Source: Bidens hawaiensis (Eukaryota; Streptophyta; Magnoliopsida; Asterales; Asteraceae). Taken from it: a stretch of DNA of 64,000 bases. Numbering within the stretch: position 1 is the first letter of the stretch; every line of letters begins with the position of its first letter. The stretch covers positions 1 through 64,000 of the forward strand of contig JAIQDT010009076.1 of NCBI GenBank assembly GCA_021521415.1, read 5' to 3'. Shown piece by piece: positions 55,357-64,000 of this stretch. The notes beneath the pieces are model-generated. The model was given only the letters and a program-made list of their open reading frames with translations, searched no databases and had not been told where the DNA came from. Both the position numbers and the translations under genes were made by a program.

Positions 55357-55766
55357 TATATACATTTTAATGAATTGTAAACGTCAGATAATCTAATATT
55401 ACTTATATAAGGTATCACATTGTTGTTTTACTTAAAAGAATCCAACATACAAAGACAAATAAAGAAAAATGATAATTTAAAACATGTACCATGAAACAAA
55501 AATGTATAATTTGGGATTCCACACCAATGTTTAAGTTGAGGAATTTCTTCAACAAATTATTAATATACATTTCACTTTGTTTTTCAAAAATTAAATTAAT
55601 CACATATTAATTTCTTATTGTTATCATTTATATTAGATTCAATTGATTATGGGATTCCACACCCAAAACATAATTTTCTTTTTATATTCACCGTTTTAAA
55701 TTTGGTTATATATGTTCAATTTTTTTTTTGAATTTGTGTTCCTAATATTTTTACAATTAAATTGTT
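55316..55766. other. AT-rich spacer with compound microsatellite
   Basis: (AT)n(GT)n at about 55,322-55,356. The minus ORF 55,415-55,603 has no motif. No gene. Confidence 0.5.
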
Positions 55767-56312
55767 TGTTGGGACTTATATTTTAGACCGACGCGTCGAA
55801 TTAATCTTTGGGTGAAAAATATATTATTTTGGTCTCAACCAAGGGTAGATGGCTTGAAGACCAAGTCATGCTAGGCTAGTATAAATAGATGTTTTTATTC
55901 ATTTGTCTAGTATGAGTGACTGTATTGTGTATGTGTGAGATTTAGGGTTTTATCCCTTTGAGTGAGTCTCCCCCGCCAGGATGAGCTCTCCTGGTGGCGG
56001 CTGAGATATTTCTTAATTGATTGTATGTATGAATGTATGTATGAGTGTTTCATCTTAATGAGAATCATTCGGCTAATATTTCATACTACCTTTTCTATCT
56101 TGTTTGTGTTTTGATTACAATTGTTCATCCTACTTTATTGTTGATTGTTAATCAAATCAGGCTCTCTCCCAATACACCTCATCCGTCCAACTGATATCAT
56201 CATTCAAGAGTGAATCTGAGTTAGATTCGATCCTAACCCTAGATCCGAGCTCCACACCGTTGATTGGTATTGAATATTATTCACGCTTCCGCACCGGGGC
56301 TCGGAACTCACA
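55767..56312 (+). mobile_element. Solo LTR, 546 bp, copia-like
   Basis: TG...CA ends (TGTTGGGACT ... GGAACTCACA), flanked by a perfect 5-bp duplication TTGTT (55,762-55,766 and 56,313-56,317). A TATA box TATAAATAG lies at 55,880-55,888, placing the sense strand as plus. No primer site or internal region follows, so it is a solo LTR. The TGTTGGG start and small size resemble copia or TRIM LTRs. Its GC content contrasts with the flanking AT-rich DNA. Confidence 0.8.
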
Positions 56313-56317
56313 TTGTT

Positions 56318-57520
56318 TTTACGTTTACAGTCAAGCAGGTCCAAAAGATTCATAATACAAAGTTGATCACTCATTTCAAAGTTTATATTCTTAGGATAAA
56401 GGAGACGAAGGTTGTGGGAGATACAATGGAGATTTTTTTAGGCTGTATATCAAAATGTGAATAATAAAAAATATTTATTTAAACAATTTTAAAATTCGAA
56501 TTCTTGACCACTTATACAGTTGGACTTTGACCATATTTTCAAAAACCAAATTTTAATAGGTTAATCATTTTACTGAATTTGACTATTTTTATTGATATGA
56601 TTTGACTCTAATTTTGGTAAATGTGTAAATTATTATAATTTTAATAATAATAATAATAATAATAATAATTTATTCTCATTTCTTTTTATACATTTTTTCT
56701 CATTGTTCTTATCACTTTACATATTGATTTACACAGATAGACTTTGACTATATTTAAAAAACCGAATTTGAATAAATTAATCATTTAAATTCAAAACATA
56801 TATGTATATTTTATGTTTTTTAAAATTCCCGCCCATGTGTTACACGGGTCACTCATTAGGTTATTTAATTCAAAATTGGATTTTTTTTCAAGATGGTAAT
56901 TTACTAACTATATATATATATATTTCAATCTGACATTTTTTAGAAAGAATTCGAATTTTGCAGCTAAGCAAGTCCAAGAAACTCACAATACAAAGTTGAT
57001 CATTCATTTTAAATTTCATATTGCATCAAGGAGATGGAGGTTGTGGGTTATAGTTTACTTTTAATTTGTAGTTTGGTACCATATTGTTATTTTGTATTAT
57101 TAGATTATAAATATATTTTGGTATATTGTTAGATCATATAATAGCTGGATTATTATGGATTTGGAACTATGACCCGGGTTTGAAAAAATTAAGTATAATT
57201 TTTTACAAGTTCTTATGTTATTGTTTTTATATTTTCAACCATGTGTAACACGGGCTCAAGTTATAAAATGGATTTGGAACCATAGACTCGTGCTGTAAGT
57301 TATAAAATATTTTAACTTTTCATGTATCTTTGTTAGTCTTTGTATGTTTTTGTATTTGATTCAAATAAGTTATGATATCTTATAATTCGTGTAAAATAAT
57401 CATTTATTTATGAGTACAACATTTGCATTTCATTAAATTTATATGATGTTACATATATATCATGTTTTTAAATATGTTCCACCGTGTGTAACATGGGTAC
57501 TATCCTAACTTATGTTTAAT
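56318..57520 (+). repeat. Helitron-like region with serial hairpin ends
   Basis: Two related segments (about 56,325-56,425 and 56,960-57,055) share 'aatacaaagttgatca' and 'aggttgtggg' words. Hairpin-like strings occur at about 56,832-56,848 (one mismatch), 57,239-57,254 and 57,480-57,497. The last is followed by TACTATC and CTAA, resembling the H1 end. An (AAT)n run is at about 56,643-56,668. No open gene. Confidence 0.5.
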
Positions 57521-58450
57521 ATGTGTGTTTGTTTCACATGATAGTGAAAAAGTATTATGATTTTGATGACCAGTTTGTTGCATTTTTTTTAAAAGCATCT
57601 GAATTTTAAGATTGTGGTTATAAAGTTATGTTAAAATTTATGATTTTCTAAAACGTTTTCTTATGAAATTTTATGATTGTCTATATTTATATGGTAATTG
57701 TTGCATTCACACATTTTGTTTTTAGTTTTACATAATCCTCTAGATATTAATGTTAATATAAACTCATTATGACATACATCAATATTTTAGTTTATACTTA
57801 ATTTCAGTTTAATACTTAATCAGGTTGCATGGTTTATTTTGTTTCTCAGGTTCTAAAGCAAAATTTTTTTGTTTTTGGACGGAAATTTTTGAAGTTTGTG
57901 CTAGGATAATACGGTTTAACATTCTCATGACTTTTCTAATATAGACAAGTTTGTGTAACTATTAGCGTTTTATGTAGACAACCTTACCTTTTAATATTTT
58001 TGTTAAGCCATCTTAATGTTAAATATTTGTTTTCTCTAATATGTTATTTATGAAATTTTATGGTTGTCTATATTGATTTTGTTATTTATATGTTAGTAAT
58101 TATTAAACCTGTTGTTATGTTAGTTTTATATTTTATTTAATCTGCTATTGTTTTGTATAAATTTTTCAGGTGTCTTAGGAAAATGGATTTTCTTTTGGTA
58201 TATTATTTGAAGATGTTCATGATGGTTTAATATCAATGAACATTATTAGTTATTTTGTTAATGTGTTTTGGTTGTTCGGTTTAAATTAACTTCTTGTAAT
58301 TTTGAAGTTTTAATATAAAGACAATGTAAATCTATAACGTTTTGGTATGAATCGTTGAAGAAGTATTGTGTTTATTTAAATTGATGTTTGCCTTGATTAT
58401 GTTTAGTGACATGTTATTTCACCCGCGTGTTACGCGGGTCTATACCATAG
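57521..58450 (+). repeat. Helitron-like region ending in a hairpin
   Basis: The perfect-stem hairpin CCCGCG-TGTTA-CGCGGG (58,422-58,438) is followed by TCTATACCATAG and T. The final tetranucleotide is not CTRR, so the end is either mutated or belongs to a variant. No coding region recognised. Confidence 0.45.
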
Positions 58451-59109
58451 TATAACATTTTCAAATTTGACAATTAATTTATTGTTAATATAAAAAAAAT
58501 TAACTTATATAATTTAGTATTAACTTTAATATTTTCGAAAATCAAATTAACTTATTAACTTTAACTATAAAGTAATTATTTTCAAATAATTCAAATTAAC
58601 TTTCATATATGTTTGTTTATAAATTAAAGAAAGTCTAAGTATATCAAATATGTTAAGACAATAATTAAGGAAAGTCAAAGTATATCAAATAATTCAAATT
58701 TATGTAGTATAAATTAATAACTTATTTATGTAAACTATAATATAAATAGAAATAATAAATAAATCCATAAATTATAATATATTGAAATTGTAAAATTGTA
58801 ATATAAATACAAATCATATAGTTTCCTATTATGTAAAATATGGATACTTATTTTCAAATTAACTTGTACAAAAGTATATAAAATTAACTTATTTACTTGA
58901 TGAAAAAACATTCAAATTAAGTTCAATTTGAAAATAGGAAAATTTTCAAATACCAAATTAGCACACTTCAATCTCGTTTAATTTTTAATTTTCAAATACC
59001 AAATTAAGATATTCACGTTGACTATCAAGTAATTAATTTCAAATAATTCAAATTAACTTTAAAATCGGTTTGTTTATAAATTATGGAAAGTCAAAGTATA
59101 TAAAATGTG
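58451..59109. other. AT-rich region, no gene
   Basis: Words such as 'aataattcaaattaacttt' repeat near 58,590 and 59,044. Probably part of the same old Helitron-like family; no boundaries seen. Confidence 0.4.
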
Positions 59110-60150
59110 TTAATGGGATAATTAAATTACAATATTCATGTTAATAAGTTATTTAAAAAAAATAAGGAAAGTCGAACTAAATAAATGATATTAATGGGAT
59201 ACTTCATATCGAATTGATTAAAACACGCCAGAAAAAAAAATATAGATCAAACTTATCTCGGATCTCCGATATACAATCATATTTTATTTTTTCTAAACAC
59301 AAGAAAATGAATATACATGAATATTAACAAAATAAAATATACATCAATATTAAAATTAAAATAAATACATATTATAAACTCATAATCATTCCGTAAAACT
59401 AAATTATATGGGTCGGCAGTTACCTGAAATAATAAAAACGAATATTAATATTGATATTATGTATTATTTTAATTATAACTAATAACTGGAAAATTTTAAA
59501 GGTGTTAACGGAAAAATGAAATTTAAAGATGTTACAGGAAAAAAGATTGTATAAGCCGTGACACTCACCTGAAATTATAAAGTAAAATATTAATGTTGAT
59601 ATTATGCAACAATTGTTATAGGTAAAACACATATACGGAACATGTTACCGAAAAAACTTACGGAAAAACGTAACAATGGAATATAAGATTTTGATTAACA
59701 AACTAAAATGTAATCTTTAGCAAATTAATCGGGTAAATAAGCTGAAATAATGTAAAGCAACCATTGTTTTAGGTATAAAACATAGCTGGAAAAAACTTAA
59801 CGGAAAATCTTACCGGAAAAAATTAAAACGTCCACGTATCACCGTCATGCCCGTTTATGATTTACAACCGAAACTGATTTTAACAATGAGAATAAACATA
59901 AAAGGTTAGAAGAAACAATAACCGGAAAAAAATAATAAGGTTGTCGGAAATAAATAGATAAACAATCGGAAGTTTATTATAAAATACAAACTTACCGGAA
60001 AATTGATACAAATCTTGAATGATATTCGTCGGAATATATTAATAGGTGAAAAAGAGAAAAAAGTTGATTAGGGTAAAAAATTAAGAAATGTTATGGTTTA
60101 AATATAGGTTAGTGGATGAGTTGACATGATTAAGAAAGGTAATGGGTGAC
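59110..60150 (-). repeat. Right arm of the 1.4-kb inverted repeat
   Basis: Reverse-complement counterpart of 52,560-53,995, single copy, without the internal 338-bp duplication. This accounts for its shorter length. The CTATATTTAAAC promoter-like string reads on the minus strand at about 60,096-60,107. The minus ORF 59,420-59,632 is not convincing. Confidence 0.6.
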
Positions 60151-60229
60151 ATGGCAATGAGATGACTGTTTTGGATAAAAGCTGCTAAGGATAACGTATC
60201 CAAATTTGTTGAGTGAGATTTAGTGCTAA

Positions 60230-60666
60230 CTTGATAACAATAGGTGAATGAACAAGAATAGAGATTAACATCACGATTTGTTGTGAGGAAAAACCCTTTA
60301 ATCTTATTCTGATTAAAGAAAAAAAACCTCGGGTGACGACAACTTGTCTATCACCAATTTATTAATCTTCAAAAGGGTTATAATGGGTGGAGTATATGAT
60401 CAATGAAAACAAAAATAACTATGTGTGTGTGAATACAGAGAACTATCAGCTAGAGTATGTGACTGTAAGCTAACGAGTGCGTATGTGTTTATCTAGCATT
60501 GATCATAACTCGATATATAAAGAAAAATTTAACTAACAACTAATCCCTATTAATCCGCCATTTCTCCACTCTCTTCCTTCGTTCCTTTGACCACGTGCTA
60601 TAGAAGTCCAGTAGCGAATTAAGCGGTGGAATAATGGATCCTCAGTGTAAAATCCATGCCCTAACA
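60230..60666 (-). repeat. LTR-like segment, possible copia/TRIM LTR
   Basis: On the minus strand it starts TGTTAGGGC at 60,666. It has a TATA-like ATATATCGAG string near 60,512-60,522 and is followed near 60,220-60,240 by ATTGTTATCAAG, which resembles a decayed primer site. No target duplication was found, so the identification is weak. Confidence 0.35.
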
Positions 60667-60872
60667 GTGGCGATGATGTGGATGGCCTAGAATGTTGACA
60701 AATGGAAATTGTTGTTTGCTTTAGTATGTATAGATTTTTATCTAACGTGTTTATGTTTTGAGTACAGATTAAACATGTGCAATGTTAGTTGCTGTGATGT
60801 AATAAAAACCCATTTTTATGTTTTGTTAAAATGATTGTAAACAATTTGTGTAATTCAAAAACTAAAACTCCA

Positions 60873-61202
60873 TACCGACTTGAAAAATAAAGTCACAGTT
60901 AACACAACTTATAAAACTAATCAATGACAAACTACAAATAAACATTAGCTTCAACGGAAACTTCCAATGTAAACGTCTGCATGATTTTGGAAAATACGCC
61001 AAACCTCAACATGGGTGCAACTCGCAACCATTAACTATACCGACTTGAAAAATAAAGTCACAGTTAACACAACTTATAAAACTAATCAATGACAAACTAC
61101 AAATAAACATTAGCTTCAACGGAAACTTCCAATGTAAACGTCTGCATGATTTTGGAAAATACGCCAAACCTCAACATGGGTGCAACTCGCAACCATTAAC
61201 TG
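60873..61202. repeat. Tandem duplication, 2 x 165 bp, 164 identical
   Basis: 60,873-61,037 and 61,038-61,202 differ only at the last base. The second copy contains the 3' end of the ORF1-like fragment, so the first copy is a duplicated C-terminal end. Confidence 0.95.
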
Positions 61203-61512
61203 TCGGTATTCGTCTGGTGCCATACTCATTATATCCTCTTCATTCCATATCATAAGCCGGTTGGCAAGAATGTTGTTGTAAAGATCTTTAAAATCGGACG
61301 TTTTAGTAAGTAAATCGCTCCAGTTCATGGTCATATGGCGAAGAGCGTGTACACACGGTTGATGGTCTACCAGCAAATGAAGCTGAGTACACACCTGCTC
61401 CCAACGGCTCATTGGATGTGTGTTTATCATGTTCTCTAAAAACACCCCAATCCAAACTTTTGCTTACGCTACCTCCTCTTCAGTTGTCCCAACTAAGGGA
61501 CCATTATATGTG
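61116..61512 (-). pseudogene. PIF/Harbinger ORF1-like (Myb/SANT-type) protein fragment
   Basis: The reading frame can be followed from about 61,512 (GTTEEEVA, stop at about 61,475, AKVWIGVFLENM) into the open part 61,445-61,116. The E-E-E-V-A-x-A-K-x-W-I pattern, the RWEQVCTQLHLL helix, WSDLLTKTSDFKDLYNNIL, NEEDIMSMAPDEYR and the CTHVEVWRIFQNHADV end follow the layout of plant Harbinger ORF1 proteins (often annotated as glutathione S-transferase T3-like). ORF1 supplies DNA binding to the separate transposase, which is not seen here. The N-terminus is missing and there is one internal stop. Family assignment is from memory of the pattern. Confidence 0.5.
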
Positions 61513-62282
61513 ATAATCATGTACAATTTGTTAAACTTTATAAGAAAAAACCTTTTTGATATTTATAGATGATTTTGTAACTGAAACTCATAATTGGGGA
61601 TTTCAAAAATTAAATACGCCTCCTCAACAGATCTGTCGGTCGACGATGAATACTCTGTAGACCGACAGTTAGACAGTGAAAATCTAGTCGGATGCCCGAT
61701 CTTCGTCGTTGTCAAAAACTTGGTCGGTCGATGTTGTTTCACAAGGATTTTGAGGGGAATTTAGAAGTTTTAGAGGTCCACACACTCCCATTACTGTACA
61801 CCCAACATCCAAGATCTTCTCAAACCAAATTGGGACCACCGGCAAATGGGGAAAGTGACGCAAGATTTCGGCGGGGACCAGCGACCCACACGTGCATCCA
61901 GATTTATGTCTTGGAAGAGCCGACAATCAATGTGAAGGTACGCTGTCCTCATGTGAAGTTCAAATCCTAACCCAAGGTAGCCCTAATTGTTTGTTATTGA
62001 CTTCACCTTTATATAGAGTTTGCACGCACAAGTTTGTTGGAATAATGTGAAGACGATCGAAGAAATTCTATCAAAGAAAAAGGATAGGGGTGAATTCTTT
62101 ACCCCCGGTGAAAAAGGAATGAACAATGCTTTAGTCATTGGATAGAAATACTTGAAGAATCTAGACACCCGTCCAGTATGCTCTTGTATGTGGTTTTCGT
62201 GAATTAAAACCAGTGGTGCCATGATCCTCAATTTGAAGGTGTAACGTATCAAGTGGGGAAATCCAATTTCATATGTTTAAGT
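61513..62282. other. Unclassified region with short unassigned ORFs
   Basis: A short inverted motif (GTCGGTCGACGA / CTGTAGACCGACAG) lies near 61,634-61,668. Minus ORFs at 61,684-61,926 (80 codons, with a C-x-C pair) and 61,983-62,252 (89 codons), and a plus ORF at 61,692-61,970, overlap one another; I recognise none. A TATA-like CTATATAAAGG on the minus strand lies near 62,010-62,020, just upstream of the 61,684-61,926 reading frame. Confidence 0.3.
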
Positions 62283-64000
62283 TGTAACACCCCGTTCCGG
62301 AATAGGCTGACGTGTCACAATAACATGGTTTCTGAACAAAAGACATAATTTTATGTATTTATCTGTCAAATGTATAACACATTAAACAAGACAAACTTAA
62401 GGTTAATTTATACACTAGCACGATCGAAAAGATATTTTATTAGGAACCTAATGTTTTATTCCTCGCTCTTAATCCCGCCAAAAGTAACCTATTGACCTGT
62501 ATATATAAAAAAAATAAAAATAACGGAATGAGCCGAATGCTCAGTACGGAATAATAAGCTCAAAAGTTAATGATTTAATGAAATGTAATTATATTGAACT
62601 TAAATTTGTCTTATTAAATAAATTAAGACATATCATACGGATATACCCATGAGCGAACATAAAACGTGACAATATACTGGTAGCTACTCCTGTATATTTA
62701 TCACATGAGATGACGAGTTGGCATACCCGCTATCCATCTCCTTAATATTAATCCTAGGATCAATCCGTACGCCTCCTAATAGTCATATGTACCACGCTTG
62801 TACTTAAGAGACGCCGTGAACTGATCTCACCGTCACGGGTGGTGCACATGTTGTCGATGCCGCAACAACATGCTCGTGGGACACTCCACGAGAAGCTTCA
62901 CTCAGGGTATCGAATATTATTAAATTTACTTTACTTTAGTATATTTTAAAGAAAGTTAATTGATGAGAATTTACTTGTATGTTTGATTTTGTTAAAAAAA
63001 ATTCGTTAGTACGTAACTAGATAATAATGTAAAATCTCTCTTAAATAAACACATGTTCGTTTCTAGATATTGTTTTGGTTTACAAACCTTTATCTACAAA
63101 TAAGGTTTTGTATACAAATAAATTTATTGGTTTAGTTATTATTTAAATCCATTGATTTTCAGCACCCACCACTTTACTTTGAAGTGGTTTTTTTTTATTT
63201 GCCTTTTTGAACATCACCTTCTACCCAGTTTCATTATTTATTTTTATTATTTTTAGTCTTAACCAGTTCGTTTGGTAATTATAGTAAATTTATTTTCTAA
63301 TATATAATATACAAGTAATCAAATATGAGTACTTGATTATTTTTATACCTTTTCGAAGTAAGACAACTTGAGTGAGTGGGTCGACAATACGTAAAAGAAC
63401 AAACTATTCCCCTAACTCATCTTCTTTGCTTAAACTATATATGGAATGAAAACAAGGTTCAAACTACAGATCATTTGTTTTAAGGAATTTTGTTTAGTTA
63501 TTAACTGTTCCAACTAAGCTATCTCTTGTTATTGAAATAATAACTAAAAATTACCTTGATGTAATTTGTCTTCTTTAATACGTCGTCGGAAACAAGCAAG
63601 TTGGCCGGAAAACTTGCGTTTTGAGCTCTACGGTTTTCTTATGTTTAACGGTAGTGATAAGTAAAAAGTTTCTCGGTAAAAGGTTGTTTTCGTTGTGATG
63701 TCGCGAGGTGGTTCAAGGTGGTGGGGATGGCTATGGAGCAGAGATGGTTAACAAAGCAACTACTTTACTATTTCGGTTCATTCCGGTTCGCCGGAAAAAG
63801 TGCAGCACGACGGAAGGTTGGTTTTAGTTCATTTTGATTTACCGTAAATAAGAGCCGTTGTTGGAATTAGACCTTTTAAGAGTATAGAAGGAGTGAGGGT
63901 TAAAGATTACGAAATGTTATATTAATAAGTACTTTTTCCTTGTTAACGAAGGCATAGATACAAGATATGGATGTATGGATATTACCTACCCTAAATAAAT
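62283..64000 (-). mobile_element. S4: gypsy-type LTR, partial, runs off the window
   Basis: Starts TGTAACACCCCG at 62,283, the same start as S2, and shows a reversed acceptor-like TATATACAG|GTCAA block near 62,497 and a TGAGTGAAGCTTC block near 62,890-62,905. These correspond to the conserved blocks of S1-S3. Orientation is therefore minus. The far end was not found before 64,000, so I cannot say whether it is a solo LTR or the 3' LTR of an element. Confidence 0.65.

Noticed and set aside
56264..56464. 66-codon plus-strand ORF
   Set aside because: It starts inside the 546-bp solo LTR and crosses its edge; not a real gene.

Overview
The window is plant nuclear DNA, almost certainly from a flowering plant. 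The family is probably Asteraceae: the Sirevirus-type extra ORF and the antisense gypsy-associated ORF recall proteins that are heavily amplified there. This is recall, not a database search. I see no intact single-copy host gene. The DNA is AT-rich and built from transposable elements inserted into one another, and almost every coding piece is broken.

Left part (1-27,535). After about 3.2 kb of old degenerate repeats comes a copia integrase remnant (3,250-3,913, minus). A large minus-strand Sirevirus-like copia element (called A here) starts inside it. A has a 1,167-bp 3' LTR (3,914-5,080), a polypurine tract, an extra ORF, a long motif-rich spacer, and gag-pol running up to about 27,535. 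A second and much younger Sirevirus (N1, 5,655-18,050, minus, 12,396 bp) sits inside the extra ORF of A. N1 has two 416-bp LTRs differing at two bases, a perfect 5-bp target duplication (CAAAG), a tRNA-iMet primer site, gag with two zinc knuckles, pol, and a large envelope-position ORF. All of its ORFs carry stops or frameshifts.

Middle part (27,540-43,258). A third Sirevirus, plus strand (B), abuts A head to head. It is broken by a 2.6-kb insertion carrying a ribosomal protein S3a gene fragment, by a 1,077-bp solo LTR (S1), and by a Tat-like gypsy remnant. That remnant consists of a 3' LTR and an antisense ORF, and its LTR contains a 3,453-bp solo LTR (S2).

Right part (43,259-64,000). This is AT-rich, Helitron-like DNA. 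A minus-strand Helitron carries a multi-exon RPA70-like gene, split by a 2,081-bp solo LTR (S3). Further Helitron-type 3' hairpins, a 1.4-kb inverted repeat, several tandem duplications, a 546-bp solo LTR and a PIF/Harbinger ORF1-like fragment follow. The window ends inside another gypsy LTR (S4).

The most interesting signals are non-coding. Three gypsy LTRs of different lengths share an intron-like donor/acceptor pair. The three Sireviruses share a splice-acceptor-like site at the gag/pol junction. A and N1 share a duplicated non-coding module between pol and the extra ORF. Each Sirevirus also has its own dense short-motif array, including a perfect 26-bp palindrome in the N1 LTRs.
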